Positions 8,859-17,498 are shown, numbered from the stretch's first letter. The stretch: 64,000 bases of DNA from GAS368 sp965227745 (GCA_965227745.1 OZ245769.1:3968001-4032000), one strand, 5' to 3'. The notes: a model not told the origin generated them from the sequence alone. Numbers and translations are program-made.

Positions 8859-11800
8859 ATGAGCTACCACTCCCTTGGGCGCCGTTCCAATTGCGCCCGC
8901 ATTCTCATCCCTTCGGCAGTTTCCTGCACGTTGCTGGGCTTAGCCACGGCCGCCCAAGGCGCCGAGGCATCGACTCCGCCGAAGGCGGATTCCGCCGTGG
9001 CCGAGGTGGTGTCGCTGCAAAATTTCGTCGTCACCGGCTCGAACATCAAGCGCCTCGACTTGGAGAAAATCGCGCCGGTGACTGTGCTGAACGCGGAGGC
9101 CATCGAGACGCGCGACGCCCTCACCCCGGTCGATCTGCTCACGGCGCTCCCGCAGGTGATCAGCCTGCCGGAAAATGAAACCCGTACCGGCTCCTCCGGC
9201 GCGCGCGGCGACAATGCCAATATCAACTTCCGCAATCTCGGCGCCACCGCCACGCTCATCTTGGTGGACGGCCGCCGCATGGCGATCAACCCCATGACGG
9301 CCGGCTTGTCGCAAGCCGTGAACGTCAACCAGCTCCCCACGCAGGGCGTCGATCATATCGAGGTGCTGCGCGATGGCGCTTCATCGGTCTACGGCTCGGA
9401 TGCCGTCGGCGGTGTCGTCAACTACGTCATGCGTCGCGATTTTCGCGGCACCGAGGTCAAGCTGCGCTACGGCCGCCCGGAGCATCCCGGTGGGGCTTTC
9501 ACGGAAGGGACGCTGACGCACGGGATGCAGTTTGCGCAGGGCAAAGGCCGGTTCGTCATCACGCTGGAGGGCTTTTATCGCGAGGCGCTCTACCTGCGTG
9601 ACCGCGATTTCTCCAAGGTCTCGAATACGACTGCGATCGCGCCCGCGCCGTTCAACGTGCTCGGCAGCTCCTTCGACGCCCGTTCGGCGCGCGGATATTA
9701 TCCGACGTTCCTCGTCGGCACGGCCACGGCCAACAACTACCTGAAGCTCGTCAATGGCGTGCCCACGCTCACGACCGCCGCGCCGACGCGCGCGGCTAAC
9801 CCGGAGTTCTACCTTGACCTAAATCTTTTCACCATGGCCCAGCCGCGGGCGAAGCGGACTAACTCGTTTGCCTCCGTAGAGTACGATCTCACGGATCGGG
9901 TGAAGGCCTTTGCGGACATCGGCTACTATCGCTCGGTGTCCACGATGGTCCGCCAGCCGCTCGCGCTCAATGCCCCGACCACCGACGCCTACGGCGTGAT
10001 GTCGGCCGACAATCCTTACAACCCCTTTGGCTCACGTTTCTATAGCGCGACGGGCGCGCCCAATGCCGACGGCACCGCGCGCCTCACCGGCGCACCGCGC
10101 ACCGTGAGCCTCGTCTCGCTCACCATTCTCGACCTCCCCGTCGAGGAAATCAAAACCACCAACGACGCCGTGCGCCTCACCGCCGGTCTCAAGGGTAAAG
10201 TCGGCCGCAACTGGACGTGGGAGAGCGCTGGCTTCCTCAACCGGGTGCGCGGCACGGACGAAGGCAAGAACGACGTGCGCGAAAGCCTGCTCCAACAGGC
10301 GCTGCAGCGGACGGATGCCTCGGCCTACAATCCCTTTGGCTACACGTTCAAGGTGCAGAACGGCGCGGTCGTCGTCGACCAACCTTACAAAAATCCGACC
10401 GCCGTCGTGGACTCCTTCTCCCGGATTTTCGCGCGCAATGCCCAGAGCTACATCGCGAGCTGGGATGGGCACGCAAGCGGCCCCCTGGTCTCGCTTTGGA
10501 GCGGCGATCTCAGCGCCGCCTTCGGCGCCGAGTATCGTCGCGAGGACCTGAAGGATCTGCGCCCTCCGTTCAGCGGTGAAAATCCCGCCGGCTCCGGCCT
10601 CGATCCGTTGAACAACGATTTCATCCTCCATCCGGCCCGCCCCGACGTGCGTGGCAATCGCACGGTGACGAGCTTCTACGCTGAGACCGTCATCCCCATC
10701 GTGGGGCCGAAGAATGACGTGCCGCTTTTCAAGACGCTCGAGTTCAACGTCTCGGCCCGCCACGAGGAATACAGCGATTTTGGCAACACCACCAAGCCCA
10801 AGTACGGCGTCAACTGGCGGCCGTTTTCGGGCGTGATGTTGCGCGGCTCTTATAACGAAGGATTCATGGCCCCCAGTCTCGCTGCTCTCTACACCAGCCC
10901 GCGCTGGAGCATCAGCGCCGGTGCCGGCGACATCGATCCCTACCGCAATCCGGTCACCAACGAGGGCCCGTACATCGCGCGCAATTATTTTGGCGGCAGC
11001 CCCACGCTCAAGGCCGCGGAGTCCAAGGGTAAGACGGGCGGCATCGTGCTCGACGTGCCCGGCGTGAAAGGCCTCAGCGTCACCGCCGACTACTGGCAGG
11101 TCCGCCGCGTAAATCTCCTCGGCCAGCGCAGCACCTCGCAGGTTTATACCAGCGACGTCGCGCTCATCCAGGCTTACACGAAGTCGCAACTCGCGGCCGG
11201 CAAGACGATCGACCAAATCGACATCGGCAGCGGCACGGCCAACTACAAGGGCGATCCCGATGTCACCCGTCTCGCCCCGACCGCGCAGGACGCCGCGACT
11301 TTTGCCGCTTACAATGCCACCCACCCGAACGATCCCCAAGCGGTCGCGGGCAAAATCTTTTCCAACAACACGCCCTTCATCAATCTCGCCAGCAGCTATG
11401 ACGAGGGTGTCGACCTGAGCCTGAGTTACGTGATGCCGAAAATGCGCATCGGTAATCTCTCGCTCAATTCCGACTGGTCCTATCTCACCGCTTCGCGCTC
11501 CGTGACGGCACCGACCAACGTCCCGTCGATCACGACCGACAACGTTAACGTCGGCGGCAATTCCCGTTGGCGCGGCACGACGACGATCGCTTGGCGTAAT
11601 GGAAGCTGGGCTGGCTCCTTCGGCGCCTACTACATCGGCTCCTCGCAGGATACCGGCGCGACGACCACCCAGGCCGTTTGGGAATCGCTCGGTCGCCCGA
11701 CCTATCTCACGCGACAGTTCAACGCCGGCACCTACACCTATCGCTACGTGATTCATGATGTGGTGACGTTTAACGCCGGCCTCGCCTATCGCTTCGGCGC

Positions 11801-11966
11801 GACGGGCAGCGAGTGGCTCCGCCGGACGCGCGTGCGCCTCGGCGTGGTCAACCTCGCCGACAAGGCCCCGCCCCTCGCCTCCGGCCAATCCGCTTACAGC
11901 CCAGCCATCCACCAAAATCTGGTCGATGGCCGCACCTGGACGCTGGAGATCACGAAGGCGTTTTAA
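8859..11966 (+). CDS. TonB-dependent outer-membrane receptor
   Basis: About 1035 residues from ATG 8859, where a signal peptide begins (MSYHSLGRRS to AAQGA). It is an outer-membrane active transporter driven by TonB-ExbBD. Seen in the sequence: the plug entrance 'QNFVVTGSNIKR' near residue 50, the plug motifs DLLTALPQV, NINFRNLG, TLILVDGRRM, then 'VLRDGASSVYGSDAVGGVVNY' broken across the typical end of the plug. The barrel carries the alternating aromatic pattern, and the protein ends in phenylalanine (EITKAF), the usual barrel-assembly signal. The VVTGSxI/GRRM style is of receptors often linked to carbohydrate or peptide uptake in Proteobacteria and Verrucomicrobiota; the substrate cannot be read. 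The next gene starts 21 bases after the stop, so they form an operon. Confidence 0.95.
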   Translation: MSYHSLGRRSNCARILIPSAVSCTLLGLATAAQGAEASTPPKADSAVAEVVSLQNFVVTGSNIKRLDLEKIAPVTVLNAEAIETRDALTPVDLLTALPQVISLPENETRTGSSGARGDNANINFRNLGATATLILVDGRRMAINPMTAGLSQAVNVNQLPTQGVDHIEVLRDGASSVYGSDAVGGVVNYVMRRDFRGTEVKLRYGRPEHPGGAFTEGTLTHGMQFAQGKGRFVITLEGFYREALYLRDRDFSKVSNTTAIAPAPFNVLGSSFDARSARGYYPTFLVGTATANNYLKLVNGVPTLTTAAPTRAANPEFYLDLNLFTMAQPRAKRTNSFASVEYDLTDRVKAFADIGYYRSVSTMVRQPLALNAPTTDAYGVMSADNPYNPFGSRFYSATGAPNADGTARLTGAPRTVSLVSLTILDLPVEEIKTTNDAVRLTAGLKGKVGRNWTWESAGFLNRVRGTDEGKNDVRESLLQQALQRTDASAYNPFGYTFKVQNGAVVVDQPYKNPTAVVDSFSRIFARNAQSYIASWDGHASGPLVSLWSGDLSAAFGAEYRREDLKDLRPPFSGENPAGSGLDPLNNDFILHPARPDVRGNRTVTSFYAETVIPIVGPKNDVPLFKTLEFNVSARHEEYSDFGNTTKPKYGVNWRPFSGVMLRGSYNEGFMAPSLAALYTSPRWSISAGAGDIDPYRNPVTNEGPYIARNYFGGSPTLKAAESKGKTGGIVLDVPGVKGLSVTADYWQVRRVNLLGQRSTSQVYTSDVALIQAYTKSQLAAGKTIDQIDIGSGTANYKGDPDVTRLAPTAQDAATFAAYNATHPNDPQAVAGKIFSNNTPFINLASSYDEGVDLSLSYVMPKMRIGNLSLNSDWSYLTASRSVTAPTNVPSITTDNVNVGGNSRWRGTTTIAWRNGSWAGSFGAYYIGSSQDTGATTTQAVWESLGRPTYLTRQFNAGTYTYRYVIHDVVTFNAGLAYRFGATGSEWLRRTRVRLGVVNLADKAPPLASGQSAYSPAIHQNLVDGRTWTLEITKAF

Positions 11967-11987
11967 ACCATCCCCGCCGCCCCCGTT

Positions 11988-12923
11988 ATGCACACATCGT
12001 TTCGCGGCCTGCTGTGGGTCGCCCTCTTGCCGATCGGTGTCGCGGTCTCAGCCGAAGCGCCACCGGCCGGAAAGGCGGCCTCTGCGCCCGATCCGGTACG
12101 TGACGCGACGCGCGCCTGGCTGGCTTCCCTGCCCGCCGCGCCGAAACCTGAACTCACCAAGCACGGGCTGGTGGCCGAGGAAATCCGCCGCTGGAAACCG
12201 CGCGGCGCGAACCAAGGCGTGGCGGTCGATGCCAAGTACTTTTATGGCATCGGCAACTACGTCGTGGGCAAGTACGACAAAGTCACCGGCGAACGCGTCG
12301 CCGAGTGGGTGGGCCTTCGCGGCGGAGCCACGATCCATCTCAACGGCGGCCTGATCCAGGACGGGCTGCTGGTGATGGCGCACTCGAATTTCCCGCAACT
12401 CCCGATGGCGAGTTCGCTCGAGTACTTCGATCCCGCCACCGTGCAGCCCGTGAAGTCCGTCAGCCTCGGCATCCGCCACGGCTCGCTGACATGGGCGGAA
12501 AAGAAAGACGGCTTCTGGTGGGCTTGTTTCGCGCACTACAACGATCAAGGCACGGCGCCAGGCACGGACAACCGCTTCACGATGGTCGGAAAATTCGATG
12601 AACACTGGCAGGTCATCGAATCGTGGATTTTCCCGCCACAGGTTGTCGCCAACTGGGGCCCAAGCAGTTCTTCCGGCGGTAGCTGGGGCGACGACGGCCT
12701 GCTCTACACGACGGGCCACGATGAGAAGGAACTCTATGTGCTCCGCCTCCCCAAGATGGGCGTGACGCTGGACTACGTGACCACGATCGAGGTGCCGTTC
12801 GAAGGCCAGTCGTGGGCGTGGGATCGCACCGATAAACGCGTGATCTACGGCATCATCCGCCGCACCGGCGAAGTCGTCGTGGCCCGCATCCCGGAAATCC
12901 CCGCGAAAATTCTCACGCGTTGA
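11988..12923 (+). CDS. Secreted propeller-like protein of unknown function
   Basis: 311 residues with an N-terminal signal peptide (MHTSFRGLLWVALLPIGVAV, then SAEA). The body contains repeated short units such as 'A-V-D-A-K-Y-F-Y-G-I-G-N', 'V-G-K-Y-D-K', 'G-L-I-Q-D-G-L-L', 'V-G-K-F-D-E' and 'D-D-G-L-L-Y-T-T-G-H', the spacing typical of beta-propeller blades. No catalytic motif is recognised. It follows the TonB receptor by 21 bases on the same strand, suggesting that it acts in the periplasm on, or binds, the ligand that the receptor imports. I cannot name a family with confidence; a cycloisomerase-like or NHL-like propeller is possible. Confidence 0.75.
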   Translation: MHTSFRGLLWVALLPIGVAVSAEAPPAGKAASAPDPVRDATRAWLASLPAAPKPELTKHGLVAEEIRRWKPRGANQGVAVDAKYFYGIGNYVVGKYDKVTGERVAEWVGLRGGATIHLNGGLIQDGLLVMAHSNFPQLPMASSLEYFDPATVQPVKSVSLGIRHGSLTWAEKKDGFWWACFAHYNDQGTAPGTDNRFTMVGKFDEHWQVIESWIFPPQVVANWGPSSSSGGSWGDDGLLYTTGHDEKELYVLRLPKMGVTLDYVTTIEVPFEGQSWAWDRTDKRVIYGIIRRTGEVVVARIPEIPAKILTR

Positions 12924-12970
12924 TTCACGCCGTGCGGCCGACCGGCCGAGGCGACATCGGCCGATTCGCA

Positions 12971-13393
12971 CTAACTGCCGCTCGACGCCGCCTGCTGCAG
13001 CCGGCGCAGCGCATCGGCGGCAAAGGGGCTGATCACCGGGCTTAGGCTGCGTTTAGTCAGCGCCTCCAAACCCTCTTTCGCCTTCATCGCCGCCGCAGGT
13101 TTATTGCCTTCGACCAGCAGCACGGCCGCTTCCGCGCGAAGCTTCGTCGCGGGGTCGAATTCCAGTCGGCCCACAGTCGCGAGCCAAGCTCGGGCGGCGG
13201 TCGCATCGCCCGCCCCGCTCGCCAGCAGCCAGGCATACTCGGCTCGGACCATATCGCGGATAAGCGGGGCCACTCGGTCTTCGCCGGTGAGCACGCGATC
13301 CAGATGCTGTTGCGCTGCGGCCCAGTCGCCGCGATCAGCGGCCCGCGTGTAAACGGTCAGGTGCGCATACAGGTCGAAAAGTGAGCCGTCGCA
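12971..13393 (-). pseudogene. C-terminal remnant of a TPR-like protein
   Basis: A minus-strand frame between an in-frame TGA (13394-13396) and the TAG at 12971. The only start-like codon is GTG 13294, but the reading frame upstream of it already looks like protein (SLFDLYAHLTVYTRAADRGD, then WAAAQQHLDRV), so the coding similarity begins about 30 codons before the GTG. It is rich in alanine and leucine with helix-turn-helix spacing like tetratricopeptide repeats. The simplest reading is the 3' part of a larger gene that lost its beginning; the truncation point is followed by another remnant (13515-13766). A short functional protein from GTG 13294 cannot be excluded. Confidence 0.5.
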
Positions 13394-13514
13394 TCAATCG
13401 CGATTAGGCGCGAACAATCGCTTCGCCGCCTCCCCCTGATGCCGCCGCTTGCCCAAGCGCGTTTCCCGGAAAACTCCGGTGGGCCTGCATTCGTGGGTCG
13501 GGAAACCTCGGCGC

Positions 13515-13766
13515 TTATTTGATTTCCAAGGGCGTGATCTTTCCGTCCGCCACGGTGAATTCGAAGTCCAGCTCCGCCGGACTGCCCGGGAAGTCGCCGG
13601 AAACTCTGGCGCCGATGCAGTGCTGATCCCCACGGAACTCGCAGCGGAGAGGCTCGACGACCGGCCGATATTTTTTCGTCGCTTCCTCGATCCAAGCGGC
13701 GATGGCCGTCGGAGTTCGATAGGTGCGCCCTTCGTCGTGGACCACGTCCGCCACGGCGACCAGCAC
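13515..13766 (-). pseudogene. 5'-truncated NTF2/SnoaL-like protein remnant
   Basis: 83 codons ending in TAA at 13515-13517. The run VHDEGRTYRT, then AIAAWIEEATKKY, then GDQHCIGARVSGDFPGSP, then ADGKITPLEIK, is the standard middle and end of nuclear-transport-factor-2-like (SnoaL-fold) proteins. The family usually has about 20-30 more residues before the 'VHDEG' strand; here the frame upstream of GTG 13766 reads an unrelated basic stretch and then a stop. I therefore call it a remnant, although a short protein starting at GTG 13766 is possible. It lies beside another 5'-truncated gene, in a region that looks rearranged. Confidence 0.55.
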
Positions 13767-14034
13767 ACCGAATGGTTTCCTGGCGCGAAGCCGGTCGCAT
13801 CCTCATCGGTCCCGATCCACTATTTTTCGCTGTTTGCACCGTTCAAGGTCTTGTCGCGGTGACGATCCGCGACCGCTCGTCGCCAAGCTGCCGACCAAGC
13901 CCACCCGTTCATATTCGACCGCCTCGCGGGCCTGAAGTCCGAATCGAGCGAGTGACCCTCGCCACCACGGCGGCCGGTAACTCCGGCCGCTTTTCTTGTG
14001 TCCCGTGCGTCAGAGCCCACCCGGCACTCAATGT
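13767..14034. other. Gap with a short C-terminal-like fragment
   Basis: Between the NTF2-like remnant and the oxidoreductase gene. On the plus strand a 29-codon stop-to-stop frame (about 13867-13953) reads protein-like near its end (HPFIFDRLAGLKSESSE) and is followed by a perfect terminator. It may be the tail of a lost plus-strand gene. No intact gene is seen. Confidence 0.3.
13970..13994 (+). terminator. Rho-independent terminator, plus strand
   Basis: GCGGCCGG, five-base loop TAACT, CCGGCCGC, then TTTT. The stem is a perfect 8 bp and the T-run is on the plus strand only. There is no intact plus-strand gene before it, which supports the idea that a gene was lost here. Confidence 0.6.
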
Positions 14035-15036
14035 TCACTTTATCTGCACCACGACCTTTCCCTTGGCCCGACCTTGCTCAAGATAGGCCAAAGCTTCTTT
14101 CGCCTGATCGAATGGAAATACCTTATCGATGACCGGCCGGATTTTGCCGGTCTTGAGCAGCTCGCCGATTTCCGCGAGTTGCCGGCCGTCGGGATGCACG
14201 AAGAGAAACGAATAAGCTGCGCCCTTTTTCTTGGCCCCACGAATAATGCCGCCGCTCAACAGGCCGAACACGAACTTCAGCGCAAAGTTCATACCGCGGG
14301 CACGCGCGAACGCGGCATCGGGCGGGCCGACCAGCGAGACGATGCGACTGTTCGGTTTCAGAATCCGCAGGGACTTCTTGATTGAGTCGCCTTTGACGGT
14401 GCCGAGCACGACGTCGTAATCGCGGAGCACGTCTTCAAATTCCTGTTTCTTGTAGTCGATCACTTCGTCGGCACCGAGGCCCTTGACCAGGGCGACGTTG
14501 CCGGTGCTCGTCGTCGTTCCCACTTTGGCACCGAGGTGTTTCGCGAGCTGGATCGCGAACGTGCCGATGCCGCCGGAACCCGCCGGAATGAAAACCTTCT
14601 GACCCGGCCGGAGTTGCGCCCGCTCTTTCAGAGCCTGCCAAGCCGTCAATCCGACCATGGGGACGGACGCCGCCTGCACGAAATCCAGATTCACCGGCTT
14701 CGGCGCCGCCGCACTCTCGGGCACAACCGCAAACTCAGCCAACGAGCCGGTGCCGCGATCGAAGATGCTGGCGAACACCGCATCGCCCTTCTTGAAGCGG
14801 GTCACCCGGCTGCCCGTTTCTACCACGACCCCGGCGAGATCGCTGCCCAGCGTCGCCGGCAGCTCGAAGCGGAGAATCGGCTTAAAGGCTCCCTTCGGTA
14901 TCATGGTGTCGACTGGGTTCAAGCCGACGGCGTGAACCTCCACCAGCATCTCGTCTGGTTTCAGCACTGGCCGGGGGACGTCGGCAAACTGGATTTGGTC
15001 AGATTTGCCGTATTTTCGGAAAAGGAGTGCTTTCAT
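14035..15036 (-). CDS. NADP-dependent quinone oxidoreductase / zinc-less MDR family
   Basis: 333 residues from ATG 15036, preceded by GAGG at a good distance; the 35-codon extension upstream reads non-protein-like. It is a medium-chain dehydrogenase/reductase: GroES-like N-terminal domain (KPDEMLVEVHAVGLNPVDT near residues 25-45) and a Rossmann domain with PAGSGGIGTFAIQLAKHLGA near residue 150, the nucleotide-binding glycine motif of quinone oxidoreductases. The catalytic-zinc cysteine and histidine set of alcohol dehydrogenases is absent, so it probably reduces quinones or enones with NADPH in the cytoplasm. It follows the SDR gene by 49 bases on the same strand, so they are likely cotranscribed and under the divergent TetR regulator. 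Confidence 0.92.
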   Translation of the reverse strand: MKALLFRKYGKSDQIQFADVPRPVLKPDEMLVEVHAVGLNPVDTMIPKGAFKPILRFELPATLGSDLAGVVVETGSRVTRFKKGDAVFASIFDRGTGSLAEFAVVPESAAAPKPVNLDFVQAASVPMVGLTAWQALKERAQLRPGQKVFIPAGSGGIGTFAIQLAKHLGAKVGTTTSTGNVALVKGLGADEVIDYKKQEFEDVLRDYDVVLGTVKGDSIKKSLRILKPNSRIVSLVGPPDAAFARARGMNFALKFVFGLLSGGIIRGAKKKGAAYSFLFVHPDGRQLAEIGELLKTGKIRPVIDKVFPFDQAKEALAYLEQGRAKGKVVVQIK

Positions 15037-15085
15037 CGATGATCCTCGGCGCTGAATTTGATGCTGGAAACGCGAAGGTTGTGAA

Positions 15086-15907
15086 TCAGGCCAGAGCCGA
15101 TTCTTTTCGGATCGCTCGATCGAACAGGGCGACGGGAGCAAAGCGGCGGAGCCGGCTCAAGAGGACGCCCTGGCCGACGGGATAACGAAGCCGGTGCGAT
15201 CTTGCCGTCACCGCCCGCCACACGGTTTCCGCCACGAGTTGCGGATCATCCCCATGCTTGACGCCATTCGCCACGACCTCGTGCATGCGCTGCCGGTGAA
15301 CGGCGTAAGCTTCGAGGTGAGTTTGGGCCGCCTTCTCGTTCTGGTTGATGTTGCTCTTCGTGTAGGACGGCTGGACCAACACTGCGCGCACGCCGAACTG
15401 ACGGATCTCATGATCGAGGGTCTCGGTGTAGCCCTCGAGCGCGTGTTTGCTCGCCGTATACATACCCATGAACGGCGCAGGGATGAAGCCGACGACAGAG
15501 CTAATGTTGACGATGCGGCCATAGCCCGCCTGCCGCATGCTGGGCAACACGGCGTTGGTCACCCGCAACACGCCAAAGAAATTGGTTTCAAATTGATCGC
15601 GGGCCTCCTGCACGGACGTCTCTTCCAGCGCCCCCGTGAGACCGTAGCCGGCGTTGTTCACCAGAATCTCGATGGGACCTGCCTTCTTCATGATGCCCTG
15701 AATCGCCTCGTTGACGCTGGCGTCGTCGGTCACGTCCATGCGGACGAACTCAACGCCGGGCAGTGGACTGGCGGATTTCGGATTGCGGGCCGTCCCGAAG
15801 ACGCGAGCGCCGCGGTGCGCGAGGAGTTGGGCGATTTCTCGGCCGATGCCCGAGGAGGCCCCGGTGACGAGAGTGACTTTGCCGGTGAGGGCGGAGGAAG
15901 GATTCAT
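15086..15907 (-). CDS. Short-chain dehydrogenase/reductase
   Basis: 273 residues from ATG 15907. Classical SDR: TGASSGIG (nucleotide binding) near residue 13, DVTD near 60, NNAG near 85, catalytic serine in NISSVVG near 137, and the Y-x-x-x-K pair in YTASKHALEG near 150. It is cytoplasmic and NAD(P)H-dependent; the substrate cannot be inferred, though the TASKHALEGYTETL and P-S-Y-T-K segments resemble SDRs annotated as oxidoreductases acting on aldehydes or ketones. It is the first gene of a two-gene unit with the quinone oxidoreductase and is divergent from a TetR gene 143 bases away. Upstream in-frame codons exist to 15952 but the ATG at 15907 fits the family start. Confidence 0.93.
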   Translation of the reverse strand: MNPSSALTGKVTLVTGASSGIGREIAQLLAHRGARVFGTARNPKSASPLPGVEFVRMDVTDDASVNEAIQGIMKKAGPIEILVNNAGYGLTGALEETSVQEARDQFETNFFGVLRVTNAVLPSMRQAGYGRIVNISSVVGFIPAPFMGMYTASKHALEGYTETLDHEIRQFGVRAVLVQPSYTKSNINQNEKAAQTHLEAYAVHRQRMHEVVANGVKHGDDPQLVAETVWRAVTARSHRLRYPVGQGVLLSRLRRFAPVALFDRAIRKESALA

Positions 15908-15974
15908 AGGTTTCGTGATTAAGTTTTTTCCACCAGAACGGTGGCCGTGCACTCATAGATGATGACCATAATCT

Positions 15975-16001
15975 AATCGTCAAGCAATTTAGATGACGAT
16001 T
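15975..16001. promoter_or_regulatory. Operator candidate for the divergent TetR regulator
   Basis: AATCGTCA (15975-15982) and TGACGATT (15994-16001) form a perfect 8-base inverted repeat with an 11-base spacer, centred in the SDR/TetR divergent intergenic region. Overlapping it is a second arm pair, TCTAA and TTAGA. Position and length suit a TetR-family dimer that represses both directions. Confidence 0.6.
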
Positions 16002-16050
16002 GACATCTTTGCGGGTCAGGTCCTTTGTCTCTCTAAGGAGATTCTACAAA

Positions 16051-16656
16051 ATGAAGGTATCTAGAACCCAAGCGGCTGAGAACCGCGCCCGTATCGTCGA
16101 AACAGCCTCAACCCTCTTCCGCGAGCGTGGTTACGATGGCGTGAGCGTCGCCGATCTCATGGCCGCAGCCGGGTTTACCCACGGTGGTTTCTACAAACAT
16201 TTCGACTCCAAGGCGGACTTGATGGCGGAGGCTGCCGGGGCGGGATTTTCGCGCGCGGTCGGCTATCTCGCAGGCGTCAACGCCACCCAATACATTCAGG
16301 AATACCTGTCTCGGCCCCATCGCGATTCGCGGGGCGATGGCTGCACGCTAGCCGCACTCTCCGGCGACGCCGCGCGTCAGCCGGAAGCGATCAAGAAGGC
16401 TTTCGCCGAAGGAATCGAAAACCAGCTGACGACGCTCGCACGTAAAGAGGAAGCCCTGAGCGAGGAGGCCAAACGCGCCGCTCGCGCCAAAAGGATCGAT
16501 ACTCTCGCCCATGTCGTCGGCGCGCTCGTGCTCTCACGAGCCTGTCCTGACAACTCCCCGCTTGCGGATGAGATTCTGAAGATTTGCCGCACCGAAATTC
16601 TCCAGCGTCATGAGCCGGAGGGCAGCCCGACCAGCGACGTTCGCCGGTCGGAATAG
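16051..16656 (+). CDS. TetR family transcriptional regulator
   Basis: 201 residues from ATG 16051, preceded by a strong AAGGAG at 16035-16040, which decides this start over the in-frame codon at 16000. The N-terminal helix-turn-helix is clear: RARIVETASTLFRERGYDGV, then VADLMAAAGFTHGGFYKHF, the TetR recognition helix and its GxFYxHF ending. The C-terminal ligand domain contains GCTLAALSGDAARQ and ends with a helix SRACPDNSPLADEIL, the arrangement of the subgroup that often represses neighbouring reductase genes. It is transcribed away from the SDR/oxidoreductase pair, with an inverted repeat between them, and so probably controls those genes and itself in response to a reactive or toxic small molecule. 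Confidence 0.93.
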   Translation: MKVSRTQAAENRARIVETASTLFRERGYDGVSVADLMAAAGFTHGGFYKHFDSKADLMAEAAGAGFSRAVGYLAGVNATQYIQEYLSRPHRDSRGDGCTLAALSGDAARQPEAIKKAFAEGIENQLTTLARKEEALSEEAKRAARAKRIDTLAHVVGALVLSRACPDNSPLADEILKICRTEILQRHEPEGSPTSDVRRSE

Positions 16657-17166
16657 GACCGACGAGGATCGCGTTCATCTTGCAGCGTCTCGACGGCTGA
16701 AGTCCGAGCAAGTGATACTCTCGGCGCTCCCGGCGGCATTTCTGTCGCCGAAATCACCCGACCGCCCAAACGGACGCTCGCTTCGCTCGAATCTTGGAGC
16801 GACTGCCAGCCGCTGGTTTCGCCATTTTACCCCCGGTAAAGATAGTCCGCTGCGCGGCTCTACCTCGCGAAATCACTCCGCATCCCCTTCGTTAGTCCCG
16901 CTGCGCAGGACCCGGCCTCGACGCTCCATCCACCGCTGTGACTTTCGCCCATCCCCAGCGGGCACTCAAGCGGGCAGCACCCGCGATCACTCGACACCAA
17001 GTGGACCACGGGAAACGCGACTCGCACGAGCGCTCAACTTCGGGGAGGTATTTTTTGCCCCAATGAGGCGCGTCGCACAGCTGTGACGGGCTGGAAAATC
17101 TCTTCCGCGCCAGCCCGAAACACCGACCGATTGCCTTGAATTTATGGTCGCTTACGGCCGATCCTT
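16657..17166. other. Long gap with no intact gene
   Basis: About 500 bases after the TetR gene. The plus-strand frame across it is rich in arginine and serine and does not look like protein. It holds one copy of a diverged 150-base repeat (see 16799-16950) and ends in the tRNA-side terminator. Nothing else is recognised. Confidence 0.5.
16799..16950 (+). repeat. Diverged dispersed repeat, copy A
   Basis: About 150 bases that begin GACTGCCAGCCGCTG and end CCACCGCTGTGACTTTCG. They align by eye, in the same orientation, with 52541-52690 over the whole length with many substitutions and small gaps. No gene is visible in either copy. Copy A lies outside the inferred island boundary and copy B inside it. 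Confidence 0.65.
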
Positions 17167-17203
17167 AAACACAAAACCCCGTAAGTCTTTAGGGCTTACA
17201 GGG
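17167..17203 (-). terminator. Terminator downstream of the tRNA-Glu remnant
   Basis: Read on the minus strand: CCCTGTAAG, nine-base loop, CTTACGGGG, then TTTTGTGTTT. The 9-bp stem has one wobble pair. It follows the CCA end of the tRNA-Glu fragment on the same strand, as a native tRNA terminator would. Confidence 0.65.
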
Positions 17204-17213
17204 CTTTGAAAGA

Positions 17214-17238
17214 TGGCGTCCCCACGGGGATTCGAACC
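17214..17238 (-). other. tRNA-Glu 3'-end remnant: attachment site of an integrated element
   Basis: On the minus strand the sequence reads GGTTCGAATCCCC then GTGGGGACGCCA: the T-loop, 3' T-stem and 3' acceptor with encoded CCA of a tRNA-Glu (the E. coli gene ends in GGTTCGAATCCCC, TAGGGGACGCCA). The next bases toward higher coordinates do not continue a tRNA: no matching 5' T-stem, anticodon arm or GTCCCC 5' end exists. A 3' fragment of this length is the usual footprint left at the distal end (attR) when an element integrates into a tRNA gene. Because the missing 5' part would lie to the right, the element should occupy the right-hand side. Confidence 0.7.
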
Positions 17239-17336
17239 GACGAGACGCTGACACCACAAATGGCTCGTGAACCGAGTATTTGGGTTATTGTGACTGAGTT
17301 AGAACACTGAATGAGACACATCCAGTGACAACCAGT

Positions 17337-17498
17337 TCAATCGAAAAATAAGGTCGTGTCCAAATCTCGGCCAAATTCTTTTTCGCCCTCCCCCACGCGG
17401 ACTTCATACCCCGCGGGGAGTTTTACCCGGCCACCCGGCATCGTGGCTTCTACTGCTGGCTCAGAGCCTTCGAACGTGATGCCGTCGTCGGCGTCAGC
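17337..17498 (-). pseudogene. C-terminal protein fragment next to the att site
   Basis: A minus-strand run of 53 codons with no start, bounded by TAG at 17499-17501 and TGA at 17337-17339. The translation is protein-like: ADADDGITFEGSEPAVEA, then PGGRVKLPAGYEVRVGEG, then FGRDLDTTLFFD. It resembles the closing beta-strands of a longer protein, perhaps FecR-like given the TonB receptor beside it, but I cannot assign it firmly. It lies just inside the inferred island end and looks like debris from recombination. Confidence 0.5.

Noticed and set aside
10032..11993. 653-codon minus-strand frame opposite the TonB receptor
   Set aside because: Composition is arginine-, alanine- and glycine-rich without motifs, while the plus strand has all plug and barrel motifs.
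17214..17290. Possible intact tRNA gene
   Set aside because: Only the 3' 25 bases match; no 5' acceptor strand, D-arm or anticodon arm pairs. Called a remnant.
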